From assembly GCA_015501585.1 (NCBI GenBank), contig JADNRY010000026.1:62001-126000 (forward strand): DNA of 64,000 nt. Reading direction: 5' to 3'. Origin of the DNA: Rhodocollybia butyracea. Taxonomy: Eukaryota; Basidiomycota; Agaricomycetes; Agaricales; Omphalotaceae. The notes beneath the pieces are model-generated. The model was not told the origin of the DNA. It was given only the letters and a program-made list of their open reading frames with translations, and made no database searches. Both the position numbers and the translations under genes were made by a program. Within the stretch, counting starts at the first letter, position 1. Every line of letters begins with the position of its first letter. This document shows positions 43,570-53,338 of this stretch, in pieces.

Positions 43570-45636
43570 TTATCCATCCCCTTTTGCATTCCTTCCCAAG
43601 AGTGTGCCATCAATATCCCAAATTTCATCTTTAACTTCAATTATAATGTTGTCAGGTATTTTTCTGGAAGTTTCAATAAATGCAGCTTGACCTGGCACAT
43701 GTTCATGCTGTTGTGGGCAGTGTTGGGCAAAGTGGCCTATCTTTTCACAGTAAGTACAAGCCCCTTTTCCTTGTCTTTGGTCATACTCCTCTGGAGTGAC
43801 CCAAGTGGTTAGTACTACTGACATCTTATTAACATTATCATTTCTAGAATTGTCTTGATTCATTCTAGAAGCTCTTGGAGTCAACGTGGTGGCCCTCTGT
43901 TGTTGAGCTTGTGATGTATGATTGTTTGGTGGGCTATCCTGATCCAAAACCGTATTTTGAGCAGTATGACAGTCATTTTGTACAAAGTTATTGATTTCTG
44001 GACCATATGCTAGTGGGAACAATGGTGAGGCTCCTTTTGAGACTTTTTGTGTCCTGCCTTTGTGTGAGACAAAAGAATAATCATTATTGCTTTGCAAAAA
44101 ATCATGTGCTTGCTCAGCCCAGTCCAAACCTAAAGGCTCATGAATGAGAGTCTGTGGAACATGATTATTTTCTGTAGGTAGTGGCGTTGGATCTATTGGT
44201 TGGGTTTCAAGAAATAAACATTGACTTGTAGCTTGAGCTTGTTCAGATTTTGTAGACATTACAAAATTTTGTTTTCTGCTCATAAGGCTGGCATTTCTTT
44301 GCCCTCAATCAAGTAGCGCCTGACTACTACCAGTATGTGCTAATTCATCATGTTGAGGTAGAGTTGCAGAGTGAATAACTTGGTTGTCATTCCTTGTTCC
44401 TTGCTCCACTTTTTCAACAGGATCTGGTGCTGATGACATGTGCATCACAGGTTGTAACATAGATAGCCTGTTGACAATCTGAGGGCTTGGTGAGTGAGCC
44501 CTAGATTCCTCTACACTGTGTTGAGGATGAGTTTCTACCACATTTCCTGTGTTTTGTACAGGTGTGTGAGCACTTTGTGCATTTCCTTGTGCATTTTCCT
44601 GTCCTTTGGCTCGTTGGCTTGTATGAAGAGAAGGTGCTAATTCAACACTCATATTACTCCTTGCCCTCAGTAGAGCTTGAACCTCATCCCTTTGTATCTC
44701 AGTGTATAGGTGTGTTAGAATTTGAGTATTTCTTTCTTCTGACATCCTTTGATACAGGTTTGGGCTTAATGATGCAAGTTCTCTCTGACCTAGTCTTGTC
44801 AACTGTTGGATCCATTGCCATGGCTGAGCATTACTGCTTCTATAGCCTAATGACTCCAAAAATATTTGGCATTGCTGGCTGAGTCTGTCAAATTGTATTT
44901 GTTCATTTTGAAACTGGTTCAGAACTGGTACAGTATTGTTTGACTTGTATGAGCCTTGTTTTACTGAACTTTGGAAAGATCCACTTGGTGATGGATGATT
45001 CTGAGCAGATATAGTTGGCTGTAAACCTTGCAATTGAACAGGTGCTTGTTCATGCCCTTGTGAGTGATTATTTAAACTCCTAACAACACTTCCAGCATTG
45101 TGATCTGACTGAGAATGGTGAGAGAGAGATTTATGATGTGGATTACTATGAGTCATGGAATGCTCTTGCCCTTCCTCAGGGACTAAAGACAATGGAGATC
45201 TTCTAATAGGTTCAATTTGTCTTTGACTTGATAGTACAGAAGACATTTGGCCATTAGTTGTTGTACTCCCAGTTGCCTGTTTGGCTCTAGTAATTGCTGG
45301 TGCAGATGATGAGTGGTAGGTAAGTGAAGGACTTTGTTCTGGTTCTGAGAACTGAACAATGTTCCTGCTTTGCCGTGTAGATTCTCCACTTTGAGATTTG
45401 TGTGTATCAAATTGTGCAGAATGGCTATGATGTAAAAAAGGTAGAGGTGCACTTGCTACAAAATTAGGCATTTGCTGCTGTTGTCCTCGCGAACCATTAT
45501 CAACTAAATGACTGGTGAAACGGTCATCATGACAAGCAAATATCTGTGCAATTTGTGCAGTAGGTGGCATTCTAACTTCTTGAACCACAGTTTCCGTTAA
45601 ATTTGAACCCTTTGATCCAATGTGAATTCTCTGCAT
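43570..45636 (-). pseudogene. Gag of element X, with one internal stop
   Basis: Minus strand; 443 codons from 45636 to a TGA at 44307-44305, then the same frame continues for about 245 codons to 43570. The first part is Gln/Ser/His-rich with a helical core (SQQCQIFLESLGYRS, WQWIQQLTRLGQRELASLS). The second part ends with a CCHC zinc knuckle CTYCEKIGHFAQHC, the nucleic-acid-binding signature of retrotransposon Gag. A short frame upstream (45821-45639) starts MSTQTTRSYTQIG in a different frame and may be the original N-terminus. No protease or reverse transcriptase follows. Confidence 0.75.
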
Positions 45637-45850
45637 TACTACAAATTCACCATTTGAAATAGTAGTGGGTGACCCCGGTTTGTATTTCCAACATTAGTAT
45701 TGTGTTGTCCCAGTGTATATCCTGGAGCATTAAAACCAATTGGAAAGGTGGGGATATTAGATCCTTGAACAAATTGGTGAGACCCAATCTGGGTGTATGA
45801 TCTAGTTGTTTGTGTAGACATTCATGGGGGCGGGTGGAGACGTATTATTA

Positions 45851-47065
45851 TGTTATGACTCGATCAATAGTCTCGTCCAAACCTTCACAGTACGTAACTC
45901 AGCAGTAGAAATGATAAGAGAAATTAATGAGATTATAGAGCAAGCCTTTCCGTTCGTTGAAACCACTAGGCAAAAAATATATACTCAAACAACTAGGCTC
46001 AAGTAAAGTTAGTAACTAGTTTGTAATACAAAACTCACAGAAGTTATTATTTGGAGATAGCTCGACAAATAATAATATAGATTACCCTCGGAGATAGCTC
46101 AACAAGCAGTAATATGAATCAGAACTAGTACTTGGAGATGGCTCGACAAGTAGTAGTGAGTGTGGTGTCTAGTACTCGGAGATAGCTCAACAAGTAATAG
46201 TGAGTGTGGTGTCTAGTACTCGGAGATAGCTCAACAAGTAATAGTGAGTGTGATGTCTAATACTTGGAGATAGCTCAACAAGTAATAGGAAGTTGCAACT
46301 CGGAGATAGCTCAACAAGTGGCAATTAAAGAAGTATTCACTAGGAGATAGCTCAACAGGTGAATGTTAGTGGATACAACTTGGAGTTAGCTCAACAAGAT
46401 GTATAAATGTGTATTGTAGCTTGGAGATAGCTCAACAAGATACAATGAGTTGGTCTGGTGATTCACACAAGTGATAACAGCAAACAAGTGGGGGTTTGGA
46501 TTTAAGAAAAATAATATGTCTAACATACATTGGTAAATCTAGACTACTTATATACTGTGCAATGTGTACTAGTTAGGAAATGCTGCGGAATGACTAGATT
46601 TGAGTCATAACTGCGGAAATACTGCGGATGAGTCAGTCTGACTATGTAATGCTGTGCAATGACTAATATTGAGTCATGTATGCGGAACCTGTAGTTGACT
46701 CAGATATCTGGCTGTGCAATGACTGATATTGAGTCATTGATGTAAAGAGGCTATGTAATGATGTCATAGCTGTGGAGCAGTGATGTGATATCATAACTGC
46801 GGAGCAATGGAATGACATCATGATTGTGGAGTAGCAAGATGACATCATAGTTGTGGAGCTAGAATGATGTCATGACTGTGCAGACTGTGCAGTGACTGTT
46901 AAAGATCATTCTGGTGTTCTGGAAGAATGTGTGCAGCATTAACCCAAATGGTGTTGAATAACTAATGAATGTAAAATGTTAAGTAGAAGTATTAATGATA
47001 GTGTTCATAGTTGGTTACAGAAGAAAAAAGATTGGGTGCATAGGATTTAGATCCGGGTCATAACA
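45851..47065 (-). repeat. LTR of element X (5' in element sense)
   Basis: 1215 bp, nearly identical to 36815-38027, including hairpin array (about 46043-46450), TATA box and bZIP cluster. Followed on the right by the TCCAA duplication at 47066-47070. Confidence 0.9.
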
Positions 47066-47298
47066 TCCAATCACAGCAAATCTGAATCGCCTCATGATGG
47101 TCTCAAGGCCCAAGCGTCATTTTCTTGTCAAGGGGAATCACATGTGTGAACTTGGAGACTGATATAAGAGAGTCAAGGTACGTTTTCATTTCTCATTTCC
47201 TGTGGACTAATGCCTCCAATGCTGTATGTGTTTCTTGGAGTTATTGGTGTCGATACTTGCATCGAACATATTTGCAACTAATCTGGTTTTTTTTTAGT

Positions 47299-49310
47299 CC
47301 ATCTACCGCTGAAGACTCCGTTTTTGACTGTTTGAATGCTCAAGAACTCATCACATACTCCAGAACTTCGAAATCTATTCTGGGTATTTATTCCGTGCAT
47401 ATTTGATTTTCACCGTTTTGGAGCTGTATTTCACCCCAACGGAAACTAATAAATTTCGGATTATTCAAGCGTTTACTGGTCTTCTAATTTCAGGCTCAGC
47501 CGCCTTCCAGCTATTTATCCATCGTTCTCGCTGTGATCTATGTTTTAATACTTCTGACCTTGATCTTTATGTGGAGCACCGTTATAGTTTGATTGTTGGC
47601 AAATTTCTCGTGTGGTGCCGATACGAATTTGTCGCTCGTCCAGATCAGTCCCAGAACTTCGCCATGGCTGTGACTGAAGTAGAGGGAAAGATCTGTGGGT
47701 ATGCCGACCGCAATTATTCCAATGGTCGCGGATTTGCGGGTGTCTATAACTTTGTTAAAGGAGGGATGAAGATCCAATTGATTACAGCTCGTAACTCTGT
47801 GCTGGATATAGTCCTCAACTTCCATTCTAGTATGTGAGCATCAATATGGAAACTTTATAACGAGCTCATACTTTTGATAGCTATTGTAATGAATGTGATT
47901 TCACACTCTCATGCCTATTTGCTGTACCCACGAGCCCTTCAGGACAAGGTATCGCTTATCTGTTGTTCGAATGAAGGACCAGAGCGGGATGATGCTCGCC
48001 AAAAATATATTGATTGCGGTTATTGTATGGTCAACGGAGACGGAACACCATGGAGAAGTCGCGCTGTGTCACCGCCAACCAGCTCCCCAGAGCCTGAATT
48101 TGATGACAATGAACTCAAGAAATATTTCTATGTCTTCCAAGAGAGGCATCTTAATGACAGCGCTACTTGGAGAATACCTCTTTCTGCCATAGATCCTGAA
48201 AAGGACGCCCCGTGGATTTATGAATCTTTCTTTCCAAATCCAGCCATTCCATCTTTCCTCCGATATGAAAATTTAATGCGCAGTCCGCTCATCGAAGTTA
48301 ACTCCTGGGCACTTGCATTAGAAGAATCGGAGCTAGGGCTTAATGCTCCCCTGGGGGGTCTTCGCTGTCATCGCCATTACATGTCACAACACATCATATA
48401 CCAAAAGCCATCGTTGTACTACGTGTACTGTTTATCGAAGACGGTGATGGACAATGTTGGTGTGTTATGACCCGGATCTAAATCCTATACACCCAATCTT
48501 TTTTCTTCTGTAACCAACTATGAACACTATCATTAATACTTCTACTTAACATTTTACATTCATTAGTTATTCAACACCATTTGGGTTAATGCTGCACACA
48601 TTCTTCCAGAACACCAGAATGATCTTTAACAGTCACTGCACAGTCTGCACAGTCATGACATCATTCTAGCTCCACAACTATGATGTCATCTTGCTACTCC
48701 ACAATCATGATGTCATTCCATTGCTCCGCAGTTATGATATCACATCACTGCTCCACAGCTATGACATCATTACATAGCCTCTTTACATCAATGACTCAAT
48801 ATCAGTCATTGCACAGCCAGATATCTGAGTCAACTACAGTTCCGCATACATGACTCAATATTAGTCATTGCACAGCATTACATAGTCAGACTGACTCATC
48901 CGCAGTATTTCCGCAGTTATGACTCAAATCTAGTCATTCCGCAGCATTTCCTAACTAGTAAGTTGTTTGAGTATATATTTTTTGCCTAGTGGTTTCAACG
49001 AACGGAAAGGCTTGCTCTATAATCTCATTAATTTCTCTTATCATTTTTACTGCTGAGTTACGTACTGTGAAGGTTTGGACGAGACTATTGATCGAGTCAT
49101 AACACGGTGACACCTTGTGTGTCATATTCCCAAATTTTTCTGAAGAGGAGATACGATCATTTCTCAATAATAAATCGCGCCAAGTTGATGACTTTTCACG
49201 ACCCAGGTATGTTTTCTCAAAATCCTTTTCTTGTTGGAAGTTGACTATTTCATACTAGCCTGGACATCGATGTCCATCAAATTGTTGGCTTGCATTACAA
49301 TTCGCAGTAG
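47299..49310 (+). pseudogene. Agaric hypothetical gene interrupted by a solo LTR
   Basis: Exon pieces: SVFDCLNAQELITYSRTSKS, then (one base out of frame, near 47381-47403) FTGLLISGSAAFQLF, SDLDLYVEHRYSLIVGKFLV, IQLITARNSVLDIVLNFHSS; a 46-nt intron; MNVISHSHAYLLYPRALQDK, KYIDCGYCMVNGDG and WRIPLSAIDPEK. At codon GGT/G near 48461 the LTR 48463-49104 is inserted; taking it out with one copy of the duplication lets the frame run on through 49105-49205, an intron with CTAG acceptor, and a stop at 49308-49310. The GSAALQFF...DSDLDLYVE...MN(V)IS...AY-LYP pattern is common in agaric proteins and resembles a nucleotidyltransferase-like fold; function unproven. Confidence 0.6.
48463..49104 (+). repeat. 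Internally deleted solo LTR of the X family inside a gene
   Basis: 642 bp, inverted relative to X. U3 is present to CCTAACTAGTA, then joins directly to AGTTGTTTGAGTATATAT of the far end, so about 570 bp including the TATA box and the whole hairpin array are missing. The junction shows only a few bases of shared sequence. Flanks TGGTG/CGGTG match in 4 of 5 bases. Confidence 0.85.
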
Positions 49311-49541
49311 AAGATTTGTCCCTGTATGCAGACTCAAGCTCGGAAAGCGAGCTTAATTTAGAATAAGATGGACTCATGATCAAGAGAAAACATGCTCTTC
49401 ATACATTCCTTGAACATGCAGTGACCACTCTGCGGTCGTTAGTTCAAAGGCTTACAAAGATTGAGATACAGTACCTTAAACTTGCACCAAACTTCTGACC
49501 CTTCTGTCTAGTTCTGACTTCCATGATCTGTAGTCGTGTTG

Positions 49542-50166
49542 TTACATAAGACTTAGGTTGAGGCACACCTGAATCAATTTGTGGAGTTGAAGGAAAGGAT
49601 TAACCGGCACGGTCCCATTGAGGAACAGCCGGGCCCACGCTACACACACCGCGCCTAAATGTGTGCTGTGGATGTGAGAAACCGAAGGTGATCCTGAGCA
49701 GCGTGAGCTAAGACACGCCGTCGCACACAGCCGGTTAAACACACGTTGAGTACCGTAGAGTACTGCCGTTGAGGCGCCTACATCACTTGTGTAGTCCAAT
49801 CAGAAGTGTACTATATTGTCTCTCATACATACAGGGATGGGTCCGGGACATATGACTCCCTCCCCGCATAAATGCTCAGTACATCATAAGTAAACCTAGC
49901 TGTAAGAGGGATTATATGTGCATCAAACAGCATACGACATAGGAAATCATAGTCCGTAAGACCCCTCCGCCGGTCAGAGAGATCTGATAAACATCAACCA
50001 GGGACCGCTCATGGAGGTGAACCAAGGTCAGCTGGCCCGTGCATACCAGGAGCGCATGACACTCATCCTCCACGGCTGAGGTGCAGAAGCGACATAGTCT
50101 CCTGAAGCAGAATACAAACCAGATAGTAATATTAATTATAGCAACCTCGCAGGCATCCGACCTCAT
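49542..50166 (-). pseudogene. Non-LTR retrotransposon reverse transcriptase C-terminal fragment
   Basis: Minus strand: 50166-49912 contains LCRFCTSAVEDECHALLVC, a C-x2-C-x(n)-H-x4-C zinc-binding tail with the EDE-HAL pattern common after fungal LINE-type reverse transcriptases, then LVHLHERSLVDVYQ. 49799-49542 (NRLCATACLSSRCSG...) may be a later, frame-shifted piece. The polymerase domain is absent. Confidence 0.5.
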
Positions 50167-50180
50167 CCGATCTCATTCGG

Positions 50181-51782
50181 TGAGCGTCCGATGAGAAGAA
50201 GAGCTAGGGCATCATTATGTATTGGGCCGAAATGTAAAAACACTCAATTTTTCCGGGACATGGCGTCGCTGATCGGGGCTTAAAAATTCGAATCTGAGGG
50301 GGTAACCATAATCATACTTCCCAATATACAAGGGCTTTTATGGACCGGTAAAAACTGGCAAAAATTGCTGGAAGGGCTCGGTGAAGGCAATGTCGGATAG
50401 AATCCGATAGTAGAGGTTGGCAGCTACATGAATTTACGAGTACTTTATGGCCACATTACTTCAACTTACTTGCAACTTATTTAATTGACAGCAAAGAGAC
50501 TGATTGATGAGGAAGATTCAAGAGACGAAACACACCGGAATGAGAAAAAAATCTGTCGGGCGGATTTTTGTACTGAAATTTTCCAATAAGATAAGATAAT
50601 CCTTTTATAGTTTATCATAAAATTTCAGTCACCGTTTCAGGCGGACTGAAAACCACTGATGATCTTTATTAGGATAATCAGCTTTATTTCAGTACAAAAA
50701 TCTGCTCGGCAGATATTTTTCTCTTTCCGGTGTGAAAAGGATTGCGGATAGAAAGACAGAGATAGGAACTCGAGATCGGCCGTAGGAGTGGTTCTACAAG
50801 ATAAATTCTGGGTTCGCAGCACTACGGCGAGCTCTAGTGCTACATTGAGAGGAAGATTGATCGATAATCTAAAAGCCGGGGCGTCGGAAGCCCATAGAAA
50901 AGCTCTAGTAAACAAGAGCTTCCCTTCCTAGAGATAAGCAACTTTTCGGCAAATCGCTAATAACTTTGCAACGACTAAAGATATTGCATATCTGAGGAGA
51001 CAGAGTAATTCATAGTACTGCAGAGTCCTCATGGTAAATTTTCAGTATTTTTAATCATTTTACTAGTGGTCTCGGGTGACTTCCGAGTGAAAGCTAGAGA
51101 TATGCAAATGGGCGCTTAGCGGCAATTTCCGCCCACTTTCCATTGACTTTTCCTTCACCATGGCCTTGGACCTCAATGCATTTCTATAATTTCCTGGAAA
51201 TAAGCTCTTGAATGTATTCCTTCTAGGCTTCTCACTTCTCAAGACCCTCCATGTACAACCAGTACATGTTCCTGAGGTTTTGATGGTAAAAAAATTGGTT
51301 CATCGTGACATTTTTGTTTCGCAATCTGTTTCTATCTTAAGTAGCTCGATGGGATACAGCCAGAGCTTGAGTAATGTATCTAAACTACTTGCAAAAAAAT
51401 AATGAAAGGAAATAAGCTCCGGGAACAGGTTATAACATGTAGTTTTCAAAATTTTGCATATCCTTGTGCAGATCATATCCCTAACAACCATAGTAATATG
51501 ACTTACTCCCCTCTGCACTGGAACCACCGCCTACTTCACTAGCCTCCAAAGATGCGGCTTTCCAACCTTTCCTGCCCTTAACGGCTTCTTCCCCTTTCAA
51601 TGTGCAGTTGCATCCCACCTTCAGAGCCAACGCCACTCAAAACATCGAGAAACCCGAAGGCGTAAGGCCAAAGAAGAGCCTGTAGATTGGTTCAGAGCCC
51701 TTGCAGGCACTTTCCTGTATGTTCAAACGCTGAGATCGAAATTTTTGATGCTTTCCGGGCGCCTGTTCTCATCGGACGCTCA
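50181..51782. mobile_element. Possible DNA element bounded by inverted TGAGCGTCCGATGAGAA
   Basis: TGAGCGTCCGATGAGAA at 50181 recurs inverted at 51766-51782, followed inward on both sides by related sequence ending GCATCA. No target duplication is clear and no protein is encoded, so this is a tentative call. The same 14-mer core occurs singly at 26004, with looser forms near 13939 and 54799. The interior includes the 206-bp inverted-repeat element below. Confidence 0.4.
50530..50735. mobile_element. 206-bp MITE with about 49-bp terminal inverted repeats
   Basis: CACACCGGAATGAGAAAAAA... to ACTGAAAT (50530-50579) pairs with 50686-50735 with roughly six differences. The middle is AT-rich and non-coding. 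A diverged right half (ACCACTGATTAGGGCTAATC to CCTGTGTGG) occurs at about 52312-52376. Confidence 0.7.
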
Positions 51783-52669
51783 GTGCATGGATGGAAAACT
51801 TCTACCTCCAACCACCGCCCCAGACACTGAGTGCTATAACTAACGCGCCGAAACACTCATACCGCAATTCACATATCTCAACTGACAATCTGGGAGAGTG
51901 TGATAACCAAGATTTGTCGAGACGGAAGAAAGAAGATAGCGGGTCACGGAAGTATCAAGATCAAAAACGGTCTGCTCTGCTCTAGATCTACTCTCAAAAA
52001 GCAAGATGCCGTTTCCGGCAACGTTTACATGAGATTCTATCGCTGTGATTAAATTACTACTGATTATTGTGCGGTTTCTTCGTTCCTTCATGAGCTGCGC
52101 AACTTTTCTTTCCTTTGTCTATGATATTATCTCCCAACTATGACCTGTAGAACTTGATAAAAGAGGAAATGATGTGTTATTATACTTTTTTCCTTTGTTT
52201 TCATGACCCATATTCATACGGAAAAGGAATAGTCAAAGCTGCCCATATCATCTACGTACGGAGTACTCTCCAACATAAGGACTCCAAGATCACTGCACTT
52301 ATTTCAAGCAACTGAAGACCACTGATTAGGGCTAATCAGCTTTCTTAATCCGCTGAGCGGTAATTCCTGTGTGGGAAAGAATGCGGCGCCGATCACCGCA
52401 ATTGCAGTCGGAGAGCATCCAGGAAATGGAAAGTACAAGCCATCCCTTGGGCTCGCACACTGGACTCAGACTGTCCGAGCCGCCAGTGACCCGTACTTCC
52501 AGTTTCCCGGACTCTCTGGAGATGCAGTCGACCCCTCGGAAGCCTCGGATAACCGCCGGACCGTTGATCGCATCATCTACATAGAAAATTTAATACAAAA
52601 ACAGGCTGGCCAAAGCGTTCTATCGCGAGTAAAATACACAGAATACAAAATTGAATACAAAATTGTCTA
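51783..52669. other. Unassigned region
   Basis: A plus-strand frame at 52371-52673 reads KNAAPITAIAVGEHPGNGKY and WTQTVRAASDPYFQFPGLSG and looks protein-like, but I cannot name it; a diverged half-MITE ends just upstream. The rest shows no gene. Confidence 0.4.
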
Positions 52670-53338
52670 TTAGATAGCGCGAAGTAATTTGATAACCTTC
52701 AAAATCTGGCTGGGTTTCACGATAAAAATCTCCACGTGTTTCCGCCCACCTGAAGAAAGGTGAACCAACAAAAGAAATAGGAAAAAAGCACATACACAAT
52801 GCGCAGACCGCTCGAGGTCGATCCTCGCACAACTTCTCTACACGAAGGTGAAGCAAAGCCTCTGATAGAACTCATAAACGTTGGAAGAAATAGAATGGAG
52901 GGAATGCTCACCTTCTCGCCTCCGGAACCTAACCTTCTTCTTCCTCACCACTTCTTGATTTCGTTTCGGGCACATTCTTTGGTGTTGGGAGTAACGGCGG
53001 ACGAAGTTTTTCGCCATTCCAACTTTGATGATGCGGTTACCACTCGGAGTGGCACCCTCGTCGAGAATGTAGACATAGCCGCGACCATCTGCGGCAGAAA
53101 TAGGACGACTGCGGCGACGTTTAATTTGGTGTTTGAGTGAGCTCGTTGGGCGTCAAGCCATGAGTGTGGGGTAGAGCTGATGTGGTTCTAAGTGATAGAA
53201 TGCAAGGAGATTTGGGATTTGAGGATTATATAAAGATGGAGAGAAGATAATTTGATCTTCTGGAGGATAGCTGTTGAGTTGCCCGAGGACAAGCTCGATG
53301 GGTATTTGCGAATAAGGTACGATTAAGTGGCGGATCAA
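52670..53338 (-). CDS. GIY-YIG / T5orf172-domain protein
   Basis: Minus strand. The main exon (from about 53147 to 52912) reads KRRRSRPISAADGRGYVYIL...NRIIKVGMAKNFVRRYSQHQ, with the GYVYIL strand and the K-V-G-x-A-x-x-x-x-R-R segment of the T5orf172/GIY-YIG nuclease fold. Exons 52861-52796 and 52749-52670 follow in phase (introns 50 and 46 nt): EALLHLRVEKLCEDRPRAVC, then C-GRKHVEIFIV, the Cys-x2-Cys-x3-His zinc-like motif and short tail usual for agaric members. Stop at 52672-52670. The 5' end is unclear: minus-strand frames to 53338 (MIRHLIVPYSQIPIELVLGQ) may hold the first exon. Nuclease activity is not established for this subfamily. It appears intact. Confidence 0.65.

Larger units (their letters stand above)
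36815..47065 (-). mobile_element. LTR retrotransposon X (gag only), carrying nested element Y
   Basis: Two direct LTRs of 1213 and 1215 bp (36815-38027 and 45851-47065), TG...CA ends with TGTTATGAC/GTCATAACA, and a perfect 5-bp duplication TCCAA on both sides. A C-rich run (ACTCCCCCCTTAAGG, 38030 on) is a polypurine tract when read on the minus strand and lies against the left LTR, so the element runs right to left. Without nested Y the interior is about 3.5 kb and encodes only a Gag with one zinc knuckle. No protease, reverse transcriptase, RNase H or integrase is visible, so it depends on a partner element for mobility. The LTRs differ at several positions, so the insertion is not brand new. 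Confidence 0.9.

Noticed and set aside
47874..48470. A complete 198-residue gene
   Set aside because: Its last residues come from the inserted LTR and its start lies inside an intron; it is the middle of a larger interrupted gene.
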